DNA from: Halomonas sp. UBA3074
GTDB lineage: Bacteria > Pseudomonadota > Gammaproteobacteria > Pseudomonadales > Halomonadaceae
Length of the DNA stretch: 64,000 nt
Direction: 5' to 3'
Assembly (NCBI RefSeq): GCF_002366715.1
Contig: NZ_DFBS01000008.1
Coordinates: 124,001 to 188,000, forward strand
Part shown: in pieces, positions 35,349 through 43,897 of the stretch
Layout of the letters: the number at the start of each line of letters is the position of its first letter
How positions within the stretch are numbered: position 1 is the stretch's first letter
Notes under the pieces: model-generated
What the model saw: the letters and a program-made list of their open reading frames with translations, nothing else
The model's database searches: none
Told to the model about the DNA's origin: nothing
Made by a program: the position numbers and the translations under genes

Positions 35349-36653
35349 TCAGCCTTTTGATGACGTTAAGATACTTCTTAAGCGCTCACGTTCGTGCTCT
35401 TCATAGAAACTAGGGTCATCGAAAAGATCGCCTTGGGTATCATCGAAGATCAATTCCAGCACTTCTGCACTACTTTGCACCATCGGCTCGAAGTGCGCGG
35501 TGTGGGTGACCAGTGCGGTGACACGGCGGCGGCGGTAAATGGCATACATGCCCAGTAGTGCAAATACGCAAGCAATGTAAACCGGTAGGCCTTGGCTTCC
35601 GACTGCCGTCATCAAGGAGCCTGCTGCAATGGGCGCCACCGCACAGCCAGCGCCATGCATCACCAACATGTCCGCGGAGCCTGCGACAATCTCATCGGGG
35701 TGAAGCTGATCGATTAACTGCGCTACCGCCAGTGGGTAGAGTGAAAACGCCAAGCCACCCCAAAGAAAGTAGAGGCCTAACAGCGCTTCATGCGTGGGCG
35801 CAAACGGCATGCACGCAGCGATCAGCGCGGCTAACAGCACGACCCAGGTCATTACCCGAGGGCGGTCATGCTTATCGGAAAAGCGGCCAATCGGTATTTG
35901 CAGCAATGCCCCGCCAATAATCGCCACGCTCATCACTAGCCCCACACCGCCGATATCGAACCCTAACTGGGTGGCGTACACCGGGGTCATCGACCAAAAC
36001 GCGCCCATCGCCAGCCCCGATAACGCAGCAGAGGCCACCGCCAAGGGCGCAAAGCCTAGCAGCGAGCGCAGGCTACTTTTAGACCGCTCGGACATCTTCG
36101 GCTGCACGCGTCGTGTCAGCGTAATGGGCAACAGTGCCCAACTAATCAAGATGGCAATGATGACAAAAAGCAAAAAGCCTTGTGGCGAGGAGAGCCGCAG
36201 CAGCTGCTGTGCGGTGGCTACAGCACCCAGATTGACCACCATATAAACGGCGAAAATACGCCCCCGCTCGTGGCTGGCTGCTTGGCTGTTCAACCAGCTC
36301 TCGATCACGGTGATGAGGGTAATGAACGAAAGCCCGTACACCATCCGTAAGGGCAACCATACCCACGGGTTGATAAAGACCAGATGCAGCAGCGCCACCG
36401 AGGCGCACAGAGAAGCGCAAAAACCAAAGGTGCGAATATGCCCCATGCGTCTGATCAGGCGACCACTGACCCAGGTGCCGCCAATAAAGCCGACAAAGTA
36501 GCCGGACATAATCATCCCCAACACGGCGCTGGAGAACCCCTCCTCCGTGCCCCGCAGTGTCAGTAACGTGTTAAGCAGCCCATTGCCTAGCAGCAGTAGC
36601 GCCACGCTATACAGGATTGATTTAACCGGTTTTAGCATTGCCAATGATCGCAT
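35349..36653 (-). CDS. Major facilitator superfamily transporter (YcaD-like)
   Basis: About 434 residues with 12 predicted helices. The loop 2-3 region SGRLIRRMGHIRTFG fits the MFS signature, and ESWLNSQAASHERGRIFAVYM matches the YcaD/YbfB-type group. The ATG at 36653 has GAGGA six bases before it. The C-terminal cytosolic tail of about 50 residues is acidic. Substrate unknown. It is divergent from the XRE/AzlCD operon, so its promoter region is next to the 32-bp palindrome. Confidence 0.85.
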   Translation of the reverse strand: MRSLAMLKPVKSILYSVALLLLGNGLLNTLLTLRGTEEGFSSAVLGMIMSGYFVGFIGGTWVSGRLIRRMGHIRTFGFCASLCASVALLHLVFINPWVWLPLRMVYGLSFITLITVIESWLNSQAASHERGRIFAVYMVVNLGAVATAQQLLRLSSPQGFLLFVIIAILISWALLPITLTRRVQPKMSERSKSSLRSLLGFAPLAVASAALSGLAMGAFWSMTPVYATQLGFDIGGVGLVMSVAIIGGALLQIPIGRFSDKHDRPRVMTWVVLLAALIAACMPFAPTHEALLGLYFLWGGLAFSLYPLAVAQLIDQLHPDEIVAGSADMLVMHGAGCAVAPIAAGSLMTAVGSQGLPVYIACVFALLGMYAIYRRRRVTALVTHTAHFEPMVQSSAEVLELIFDDTQGDLFDDPSFYEEHERERLRSILTSSKG

Positions 36654-36750
36654 TGCGTGTCCTCGCAGCAGATTACCTAAGGGTAATGCATTAAGCAGAT
36701 GCATAAAGAGTGCCAGCGAATGCTCACGCAGTTTTCGTTGACAGGCTAAC

Positions 36751-36782
36751 GTTCTTTATATAGAACGTTCTATATAAAGAAC
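36751..36782. promoter_or_regulatory. Perfect 32-bp palindrome, probable operator of the XRE-cupin regulator
   Basis: GTTCTTTATATAGAAC is followed directly by its exact reverse complement, so 16+16 bases form a gapless palindrome. It begins 8 bases after a TTGACA (-35, 36738-36743), so it covers the expected -10 and start site, and it ends 20 bases before the XRE gene ATG. Each half is itself nearly symmetrical (GTTC and GAAC ends), giving two adjacent sites. This is the layout of an autorepressed operator. Confidence 0.85.
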
Positions 36783-36802
36783 AGGCTTCCTAGGGGCTCA
36801 CC

Positions 36803-37333
36803 ATGGACAAGCTCTCGCTCAATACACTGGGTCATCATCTTCAAGCCCTTCGCCTTGAGCGGGGCTGGTCGTTGTCGCAACTGGCCAGTGAGGCGGGCAT
36901 CGCCAAATCCAACCTGTGCCGCCTTGAACAGGGCAACGGCAACCCCACGCTGGACACCATCTGGCGGCTGGCGGTGCAGCTCAATGTGCCTTTCGGAACC
37001 TTGGTGGCCCCCATCGCCGTGCCGCTGGGTGAAGATGGCATCCAAGTGCGCTTGATCGATCAAGGGAAAGACAACCCCCAGGTGGACGCCTATTGGATGC
37101 GCTGCGCCCCCCATACGCTTCGCCATGCCGAGGCTCATTCGCTAGGTACGCGCGAGTCATTAACGCTGATTAGCGGCTGGCTGGAAGCGGGACCAGAAGG
37201 CGCCACCACGCCGTTGGCACCTGGCGACACCCTCACCTTTCCCGCCGATCAGCCGCATCTTTACCGCACCCAAAGCGCAGAAGCCACCTTGATGATGACC
37301 ATCACCTACGCTGCAAAAGGCGACACGCCATGA
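36803..37333 (+). CDS. XRE-family regulator with C-terminal cupin domain
   Basis: A 176-residue regulator: a lambda-repressor-type HTH at about 6-62 (LGHHLQALRLERGWSLSQLA, then SNLCRLEQGNGNPTLDTIWRLA) and a cupin domain at about 95-170 (LTLISGWLEAGPEG, LAPGDTLTFPADQPHLY). Cupin-XRE proteins sense small ligands. It is the first gene of an operon with azlC and azlD (ATGA overlaps), as commonly seen, and has a perfect palindrome over its promoter, suggesting it represses its own operon until an amino acid binds. Confidence 0.92.
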   Translation: MDKLSLNTLGHHLQALRLERGWSLSQLASEAGIAKSNLCRLEQGNGNPTLDTIWRLAVQLNVPFGTLVAPIAVPLGEDGIQVRLIDQGKDNPQVDAYWMRCAPHTLRHAEAHSLGTRESLTLISGWLEAGPEGATTPLAPGDTLTFPADQPHLYRTQSAEATLMMTITYAAKGDTP

Positions 37334-38052
37334 GCCAACTTGCCAGCCACTCCCCTACTCGTTACGCCTTTAAAGGTGTGCGTGAAGCGATTCCGCTGCT
37401 GGGCGGCTACATTCCGGTCTCGCTGTCGTTTGGGCTGGTGGCCACCCAGGCAGGCTTTAGCATGTGGGAAGCGGCGGCGATTTCAGCGCTAATTTACGCC
37501 GGTGCTTCGCAGTTTCTGTTTGTTGGCATGGTCGCGGCTGGCTCGCCACTCTGGCTGGTGGTCGCGATGACACTGCTGATTAACGTGCGCCATGTGGTGT
37601 ATGGCCCGAATCTGGCGGCGTTGTTACCGCGCAGCCGCCACTGGCCCTGGCTGATGCATGGCCTGACCGACCAGGTATTTGCCCTTGCGTTGACGCGCCT
37701 GCCACAGCTCGCGGCGCCTGAGCGATTCGGCTGGTTCGTGGGTGCTTCACTGCTAGCATGGGGCGTCTGGATCGTCGGCACCATGGTTGGCGCCACGGCG
37801 GGTGAAACGTTAACCGCCCGCTGGCCACTGCTCGGGGAGGTAATGCCCTTCGCCCTTCCCGCACTGTTTCTGACCATGGTCGCGCCGCGCTTTACCGACA
37901 AACGCTGGGCACTGGCGCTGAGCTGCACCATTTTTGCCGCGTTGATGTTGACCCTCTATGGCTGGAGCAACGTGGCCATTCCGCTGGCAGCCGCCTGCGG
38001 CGCGATCTGTTTCTATATGGTCAAGTTTCAATCAGGGAGGAACCCGCCATGA
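37330..38052 (+). CDS. azlC: AzlC-family branched-chain amino-acid exporter subunit
   Basis: A 240-residue inner membrane protein. AzlC features are visible: REAIPLLGGYIPVSLSFG, IYAGASQFLFVGMVAAG, and LLINVRHVVYGPNLA. With the small AzlD partner it exports branched-chain amino acids or analogues (YgaZH-type). It overlaps the regulator and azlD genes by four bases at each end. Confidence 0.92.
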   Translation: MSQLASHSPTRYAFKGVREAIPLLGGYIPVSLSFGLVATQAGFSMWEAAAISALIYAGASQFLFVGMVAAGSPLWLVVAMTLLINVRHVVYGPNLAALLPRSRHWPWLMHGLTDQVFALALTRLPQLAAPERFGWFVGASLLAWGVWIVGTMVGATAGETLTARWPLLGEVMPFALPALFLTMVAPRFTDKRWALALSCTIFAALMLTLYGWSNVAIPLAAACGAICFYMVKFQSGRNPP

Positions 38053-38381
38053 ACAGCGCACTCTGGCTTGCCGTGGTGGCCTCAGCGTTGGGCACGCTAT
38101 TGATGCGGGTCATACCGTTTTTATGGATGCAGCGCCGGTTAAACAGCGCGAGCGGGATTAATAACATGCCCCAGTGGCTGGGCATTCTCGGTCCGCTGAT
38201 GATTGCAGCCGTATTGGGCGTTTCGCTTATGCCGGTCAACCCAAGCGCGACGTCGTGGGTCGCAACGGTCATTGGGCTTTCCGTCACGCTGCTGGTGTGG
38301 TGGAAATTACGCTCGTTGGGCTGGCCGGTAGCCGCTGGGGTTGCGGTGTTTGGCTTGGTGCAGATAGCCGCCTACATTTGA
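38049..38381 (+). CDS. azlD: AzlD-family small exporter subunit
   Basis: A 110-residue membrane protein with about four helices; TLLMRVIPFLWMQRR and GPLMIAAVLGVSLMP fit AzlD/YgaH. It is coupled to azlC by ATGA overlap and forms the exporter with it. Its stop codon lies inside the Fur-box palindrome of the next operon. Confidence 0.9.
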   Translation: MNSALWLAVVASALGTLLMRVIPFLWMQRRLNSASGINNMPQWLGILGPLMIAAVLGVSLMPVNPSATSWVATVIGLSVTLLVWWKLRSLGWPVAAGVAVFGLVQIAAYI

Positions 38382-38398
38382 TAATGCTTTGCATTATC
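38380..38398. promoter_or_regulatory. Fur box upstream of the siderophore uptake operon
   Basis: GATAATGC, three bases, GCATTATC: a 19-bp dyad whose outer hexamers (GATAAT and ATTATC) match the Fur consensus exactly. It is 53 bases before the likely ATG of the binding-protein gene and overlaps the azlD stop. This argues for iron control and against the earlier TTG start at 38389, which lies inside the site. Confidence 0.8.
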
Positions 38399-38451
38399 TT
38401 TTACCTCATGCCATCATTCTGCTTTTAGACTTCTACCAGCCAGTGGCATGT

Positions 38452-39429
38452 ATGCAAACCGCACACTTTCATCGCTGTCAGGATTGGATACGTGTGTTGC
38501 TAATAGCCACCGCGGCGCTCTTTCCAATTTTCGCCCCCGCCACCCCGCTACACGCCTCAACTGAATTGCCACGCATCGTTACGCTTTACCAGGGAGCAAC
38601 TGACAGCGCTATTGCCCTGGGGCTGACGCCGATCGGCGTGGTCGATTCCTGGCTTGAAAAGCCCATGTATCGCTACCTGCGTGAATCCCTGGCTAGCGTT
38701 GAGCACGTGGGGCTGGAAACGCAGCCCAATTTGGAAAACATTGCTTGGCTCAATCCCGACCTGGTCATCGCCAGCGATTTCCGCCACGCCAGCATCGCAC
38801 CGCTACTCAACGCAATTGCGCCCACGGTGTCAGCGCCGACGGTGTTTAATTTCAAAACCACGCTCACGATGGTAGCCGATGCCACTGGCCGCCAAGCAGA
38901 GGCGAGTGAGCTCCTGCAGCGTTGGGAGGAACGAACCGACAATTTTAGCCAGCAGATTGCCACCAAGTTAGGCAGTGACTGGCCACAAAAAGTGGCCGTG
39001 GTGCGTTTTAAAAGTGATCACGTGCGTATTTATACCCGTGGTTTTGCGGGCTCGATATTAACCGAGCTGGGCTTTGCGCAGCCAGAGAATCTGCCCACTC
39101 AAAGCTGGGGCATGAAGCTCACCAGCACTGAAAACATTCCTGTATTAGAGGCCGATGTCCTGTTTATCCTGCTGGAGCCTGATGACCCCGCTATTGCAGA
39201 TAATTATCAGCACTGGCAGGCACACCCGCTTTGGCAGCAGCTCTCGGCCGTGCAACACGGGCGTGTATTCGAGGTCGACCCGGTCAGTTGGATGATGGGC
39301 GGCGGCATCTTGGCGGCCAATGCCATGCTGGATGACCTTTATACGCACTACGATCTCGTCACGCGCGCCGCATCGCCGTTGCACGAGTGCCGAGATGCTT
39401 CAATTAATGCGGAGCAAACCGGATGCTGA
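38452..39429 (+). CDS. Iron-siderophore ABC transporter, periplasmic binding protein
   Basis: About 325 residues, a cluster A-II (FecB/BtuF-type) binding protein. A signal peptide with hydrophobic core VLLIATAALFPIFAPA precedes the mature part, where PRIVTLYQGATDSAIALGLTPIGV and LENIAWLNPDLVIAS are typical. The ATG at 38452 is preferred to a TTG at 38389 that falls in the Fur site. It overlaps the next permease gene by seven bases. Ligand is presumably a ferric siderophore. Confidence 0.88.
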   Translation: MQTAHFHRCQDWIRVLLIATAALFPIFAPATPLHASTELPRIVTLYQGATDSAIALGLTPIGVVDSWLEKPMYRYLRESLASVEHVGLETQPNLENIAWLNPDLVIASDFRHASIAPLLNAIAPTVSAPTVFNFKTTLTMVADATGRQAEASELLQRWEERTDNFSQQIATKLGSDWPQKVAVVRFKSDHVRIYTRGFAGSILTELGFAQPENLPTQSWGMKLTSTENIPVLEADVLFILLEPDDPAIADNYQHWQAHPLWQQLSAVQHGRVFEVDPVSWMMGGGILAANAMLDDLYTHYDLVTRAASPLHECRDASINAEQTGC

Positions 39430-40442
39430 CCCGCCCTTCTATAAAGAGCACGCCTGCCAAAAGCGTTGGTTTGTTGCTGGCTGGTTTAGCAGCCGTCGGC
39501 GCTTTTATTGCCAGTGTGATGCTGGGCAGTACTGACATTGCCTGGCCTTCCTTATGGGCGGCGCTTAACCATTACGACCCCAGCCAAGTAGCCCATATCA
39601 TCCTGTTCACCGAGCGCCTTCCCCGTGCGGTGATTGCCGCGCTGGTCGGTGCCAGCTTGGCCATGGCGGGGGTATTGATGCAAACCATGACACGTAATCC
39701 GCTGGCATCCCCAGGCATTTTAGGCCTCAACGCCGGGGCGATGTTTTTTGTCGTCGTCGCCGTGTCGCTGCTGCCACTACATACCCCTGCCCACTACGTG
39801 TGGGCAGCTCTGCTGGGGGCTTTCGTGGCTGCCTTTTTGGTGGTGCTACTCAGCCGTGGTCGGCACGGTGAGCTCTCCCCGCTGCGCGTCGTTCTTGCCG
39901 GGGTGGCGGTAACGGCAATGTTTATATCGTTTAGCCAAGGGTTATTGGTGATCGATCAACAAAACTTCGAAAGCGTACTCTACTGGCTGGCTGGCTCGGT
40001 ATCCGGGCGCGAACTTTCTCTGGTCGTGCCCTTATTGCCCCTCTTTGGCGGCGCACTGCTACTCAGTGCACTGCTTGTACGCCACGCCAATGCGCTGCTG
40101 CTTGGCGATGAGATGGTGACCGGGCTGGGTATGCAGGCCACCACCATCAAACTGCTACTCGGATTAGTGGTGATTGTATTGGCGGGCGGCGCGGTGGCAC
40201 TGGCAGGCATGATTGGGTTCGTGGGACTGATTGTGCCGCATATGGCACGGGGGATATTTGGCATCGACCACCGCTGGCTGCTGCCCGCCAGCGCTCTGCT
40301 GGGTGCCTGCTTACTACTCCTGGCCGATGTGGCCTCGCGCCTGTTAATGCCCCCTCAGGAGATACCGGTCGGGGTCATGACAGCGCTGATCGGCACGCCC
40401 TTTTTTATCTATCTAGCGCGACGCAAGATGGCTAGCCAATGA
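39423..40442 (+). CDS. Iron-siderophore ABC permease (FecCD family), first subunit
   Basis: A 339-residue permease with about nine to ten helices. RLPRAVIAALVGASLAMAGVLMQTMTRNPLASPGILGLNAGA is the family fingerprint (split here around residues 70-110), and GFVGLIVPHMARGIFG contains the ATPase-coupling loop. It pairs with the next FecCD permease to form a heterodimeric channel. It overlaps both neighbours. Confidence 0.93.
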   Translation: MLTRPSIKSTPAKSVGLLLAGLAAVGAFIASVMLGSTDIAWPSLWAALNHYDPSQVAHIILFTERLPRAVIAALVGASLAMAGVLMQTMTRNPLASPGILGLNAGAMFFVVVAVSLLPLHTPAHYVWAALLGAFVAAFLVVLLSRGRHGELSPLRVVLAGVAVTAMFISFSQGLLVIDQQNFESVLYWLAGSVSGRELSLVVPLLPLFGGALLLSALLVRHANALLLGDEMVTGLGMQATTIKLLLGLVVIVLAGGAVALAGMIGFVGLIVPHMARGIFGIDHRWLLPASALLGACLLLLADVASRLLMPPQEIPVGVMTALIGTPFFIYLARRKMASQ

Positions 40443-41488
40443 CGCAATCATCAACGCTTACCCATGAAAGCGGGGCTAACAATGAAAGTAACCGCTTACT
40501 GCACAGCCTTTGGCTATTGAGCCTGTTGTTAGCAGCAAGCGCGGGGCTCTCGCTCTGCTTGGGTAGTTTTCCCACCCAGCCGCTTCAGGTGTTGAGTGCG
40601 CTGACAGCGCCCGCCCATAGCGATATCGCTTTTATCATTTGGCAGCTACGCCTGCCCCGTATTGTGCTGGCGATACTGGTCGGGGCTGCCCTGGCGATGG
40701 CGGGCGCCATTTTGCAAAGCATTGTGCGCAATCCGCTGGCATCGCCGGATGTAGTCGGCATTACCAGCGGTGCCGCGCTGGCGGCGGTGCTGTATCTGAC
40801 GCTCTTGAGCACATCTTTAAGCACGTTATTGAGCATTCACTGGCTGCCCGCGGCGGCCATGCTGGGCGCACTGGTGTCCGCCTTGCTGGTCGCTAGTCTT
40901 GCGTGGAAAAACGGCATCAGCCCATCGCGCGTGGTACTGGTCGGTGTTGGCCTTGCCGCTGCCATGGGCGCAGGCACGACGTTGATGATCGTGATCAGCG
41001 AGGATTCGGCGGCCATGACCGCCTACGTATGGCTCACCGGCAGCCTGTATGCTGCACAGTGGGGGGATGTGATGGGCTTGCTGCCTTGGCTGTTGGCGGC
41101 GACCCCCGTTGTGCTTGCCTTGTCCCGGCATGCCGATGCCATGGCATTAGGCGATCAAGTGGCGGAAGGGCTTGGGGTGCCTATTCTGCGTAGCCGAATG
41201 ATACTACTGGGCTGTAGCGTAGTGCTGGCAGGCGCCGCCGTCGCCTTTGCCGGTGGCTTGAGTTTTGTGGGGTTAATCGCGCCCCATCTGGCGGCCAAGC
41301 TGGTGGGGCGAAACCTGGCGCGTTTAGTGCCCGTTTCTGCGCTGGTAGGGGCATTGATCGTCGTTAACGCGGACCTGCTCGGGCGAGTGGCCTTTTTACC
41401 CAAAGACCTACCGGCGGGTATTTTCGTTGCCGGGATTGGCGCGCCCTTCTTCGTTTACCTGCTACATCGATCGCGCGGCCGCGTTTAA
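40439..41488 (+). CDS. Iron-siderophore ABC permease (FecCD family), second subunit
   Basis: A 349-residue FecCD permease. RLPRIVLAILVGAALAMAGA, then QSIVRNPLASPDVVGITSGA and, near the C-terminus, GLSFVGLIAPHLAAKLVG. An about 20-residue soluble N-terminal extension precedes the first helix. ATGA overlap with the first permease. The ATPase of the system is encoded separately at 43898. Confidence 0.93.
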   Translation: MTQSSTLTHESGANNESNRLLHSLWLLSLLLAASAGLSLCLGSFPTQPLQVLSALTAPAHSDIAFIIWQLRLPRIVLAILVGAALAMAGAILQSIVRNPLASPDVVGITSGAALAAVLYLTLLSTSLSTLLSIHWLPAAAMLGALVSALLVASLAWKNGISPSRVVLVGVGLAAAMGAGTTLMIVISEDSAAMTAYVWLTGSLYAAQWGDVMGLLPWLLAATPVVLALSRHADAMALGDQVAEGLGVPILRSRMILLGCSVVLAGAAVAFAGGLSFVGLIAPHLAAKLVGRNLARLVPVSALVGALIVVNADLLGRVAFLPKDLPAGIFVAGIGAPFFVYLLHRSRGRV

Positions 41489-41500
41489 AGCCTACCTCAG

Positions 41501-41525
41501 AAAAAACGGCGCCCCAAGGGCGCCG
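41501..41525 (-). terminator. Terminator between converging permease and TonB-receptor genes
   Basis: CGGCGCCC and GGGCGCCG form a perfect 8-bp stem with a CAA loop; on the minus strand it is followed by six T residues. It ends the receptor gene and probably also hinders read-through from the permease side. Confidence 0.9.
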
Positions 41526-41555
41526 AATACAGCTTACGAGCATTGTTACGACTGT

Positions 41556-43694
41556 TTAAAAATCCAACTGGTACCCGAGCGTAAAGGTACGGCCCCGCCC
41601 GGTGAAGTAGTACTCGTCGCTGATGCGCGCGGCCTGCGAGTAATAAGTAATATAATCTTCATCGGTGAGGTTTTCGATGCCCACGGATACCCTACCGGTA
41701 GGCAGGCGGTAGGCAAGCGAAGCATCCACCAAGCCGTATCCGTCAAAATCAAGCTCAGAATCGTCGACGCTACGATCAAAATAATAGCTGCCCTGTAGGC
41801 GGGTTGAAACACGCTCATTCCAAGCCGCACTCCAGCCCAGCTTGAGCGTGTCGGGCGCGATATTAATCCCGGTCAGTTTGGTATCCACACTACCATCGCC
41901 ATCTTGATCCGACTTACCCTCGGTATGAGCGTACGAGAGCGACAGGTCATGCTTGTCGGCGACCTGCATGTCGCCGGTAATCTCGACACCCTGGATCTCG
42001 GTTTTCTCCCGGCTACCGACCCAGGAGCCATTCTGCTCGGTAAGCCGCTGGCCGTAATCGGAGTTGGATTCGTAATAGCTGATCTCTAACCCATAATCAT
42101 CCCAATCAAAACGCGCGCCGATTTCCCGGTTATCAGTCACGATGGGTTGAAGCTGTAGCAAGGTATCCACATCCTGGCCCGGCGTACCGATCCCACGCAG
42201 TACCCTGCCCACGTCAGGCATACCGAAACCTTCCGAGTAGCTGGCATACAGCTGCGCCCAGTCAGTCGCTTGGTAGGTAACGCCTGCGTTATAGAGCGTT
42301 TCATTGAAGCTGGGGTTGCCACTATCGACGGTGACGTTGTCTTGAGTGATATTGCTGCGGTCGATGGTTTGAAAAGTATCCACCTCCAGCTCGGCGTGCT
42401 CATGACGCACACCGGCGTGTAGCGTCAGCGGTTCGGCTAGCTTGAATTGCCCCTGCAGAAAGGGCGCCAAGTTCCGATAGCGGCTTTCCGGCACATAGGT
42501 TCGCCCGGTCTGAACCAGCATCTGGCTTGTCTCATCATCCAGCACGTCCAGGCCCACCGTGACCCCTAACCGATCATCCAGCATGCCATCGCGGTTCAAG
42601 GTGAATTTGGCACCGCGTTTGTCAGACTCATTGCGTGTCTGATCGTATTGGGTATTTCCCGCACTATCCACATAGGGGAAAAACGGCGTGGTAGCAAAGC
42701 GTGCGCGAAAGCGCTGCTGATACACCTGGGCATCCAACGTATTGCCATACCAATCGGCGTGGGAGTAGGCAAGCCGCGCCGAGGTCACTTCGTTAAAGCC
42801 AGGCTCACCGTCACGGTTGCCACGGCGCGCCGTGGTGGGCACACCTGCGGCGCGATCCCCTGGCACCGGCACGTAATCATTGCCCTCTTCCAACTCGAAG
42901 TGGTTAAGCGAGGCTTCGATTTGCTGATTGTCGTCGATCCAGTAGCCAAGTTTACCGAACAGGTCATAGCTCTCTGAATTTTGCAGCTCACCGGGGTAAG
43001 CAATACCGACGATTTCATCATTACCATCGTAAAAGACGCCGCGCTCCTGGCGGGTAGCCGCAGCCACGAAATCCCAGTCGCCCTGCTGGCCACTAATGCG
43101 GTAATCCAGCTTGTTGCCTAACCCACCCGATTGGAAATCATCGTCCGTGGTCAGGCTGATGCCAGCGTGCTGACTGATACCACCACCTTCAGCACGCCGT
43201 GTGACGAAGTTAATCAGGCCCCCGGTGGCACCCAAACCGTGCTCCGCACTGGCACCATGAATGACTTCAATGCGCTCGACCATGGAAAGGTCAATGGTAT
43301 AGCTATCCCGTGAGCTATCGCGCAGTGGGTTGGATTGGGGAACACCGTCGATAAGAAACAGGGCATCGCGGCCACGCAGCGTTTCACCGGCGTTAGAGAG
43401 TTTCTGGCGGCTGGGTGAATAAGAAGGAATCAAATTGCTCAGCACTTGGCCGGGATCATCGCTAATAGCCAGCTGCTGCTCGATCTCTTCACGTGTGATG
43501 ACGGTCACCCGTTGCGGTGTTTGGCCCTCTTCACTGCGGCTACGGGTGGCGGTGACCACCATGGTGGCATTGGCGTCGCTGGTAGCATTTTGCGCCTCGT
43601 TGATACCCGACGCTTGCCCCTGGGCTTGGGTAGCCGCCACTAGGCCAGCGAGCGTCAACGTGGGCCAAAACACCTGACTTTTTTTCACATACAT
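41556..43694 (-). CDS. TonB-dependent outer-membrane receptor, iron complex type
   Basis: A 712-residue receptor. After a signal peptide, a TonB-box-like TMVVTATRSRSEE leads to a plug domain (VTVITREEIEQQL, DALFLIDGVPQSNPL, IEVIHGASAEHGLGATGGLINFVT) and a 22-strand-type barrel ending in an aromatic residue (TLGYQLDF). It imports a ferric siderophore across the outer membrane, driven by TonB. It is flanked by the matching ABC permeases and ATPase. A Fur-box-like site lies upstream. Confidence 0.92.
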   Translation of the reverse strand: MYVKKSQVFWPTLTLAGLVAATQAQGQASGINEAQNATSDANATMVVTATRSRSEEGQTPQRVTVITREEIEQQLAISDDPGQVLSNLIPSYSPSRQKLSNAGETLRGRDALFLIDGVPQSNPLRDSSRDSYTIDLSMVERIEVIHGASAEHGLGATGGLINFVTRRAEGGGISQHAGISLTTDDDFQSGGLGNKLDYRISGQQGDWDFVAAATRQERGVFYDGNDEIVGIAYPGELQNSESYDLFGKLGYWIDDNQQIEASLNHFELEEGNDYVPVPGDRAAGVPTTARRGNRDGEPGFNEVTSARLAYSHADWYGNTLDAQVYQQRFRARFATTPFFPYVDSAGNTQYDQTRNESDKRGAKFTLNRDGMLDDRLGVTVGLDVLDDETSQMLVQTGRTYVPESRYRNLAPFLQGQFKLAEPLTLHAGVRHEHAELEVDTFQTIDRSNITQDNVTVDSGNPSFNETLYNAGVTYQATDWAQLYASYSEGFGMPDVGRVLRGIGTPGQDVDTLLQLQPIVTDNREIGARFDWDDYGLEISYYESNSDYGQRLTEQNGSWVGSREKTEIQGVEITGDMQVADKHDLSLSYAHTEGKSDQDGDGSVDTKLTGINIAPDTLKLGWSAAWNERVSTRLQGSYYFDRSVDDSELDFDGYGLVDASLAYRLPTGRVSVGIENLTDEDYITYYSQAARISDEYYFTGRGRTFTLGYQLDF

Positions 43695-43750
43695 CTTCTT
43701 TTTATCCCCCTGCTTGTGAGTGAATGATCCCTTTAAATAGTAATGCGCAT

Positions 43751-43769
43751 CTAAATGATAACTATTATA
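43751..43769. promoter_or_regulatory. Fur-box-like site in the divergent receptor/ATPase spacer
   Basis: The stretch AATGATAACTATTATA matches 13 of 16 positions of the Fur consensus core, with poor match in the first three positions of the 19-mer. It lies 57 bases before the receptor ATG. A second, weaker match (GAAAATGAGAAT) lies just before the ATPase start. Confidence 0.6.
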
Positions 43770-43897
43770 TTATGAGGATAAAAACCGTTAGCGTCTACCC
43801 AACGCGAACAGCCCGTTCGATAAAGTGGATGCGCTTGGCTGCCTGAAGACAGTGAGGGATGCCTAATTAGCGACTACCGACAATTGAAAATGAGAAT

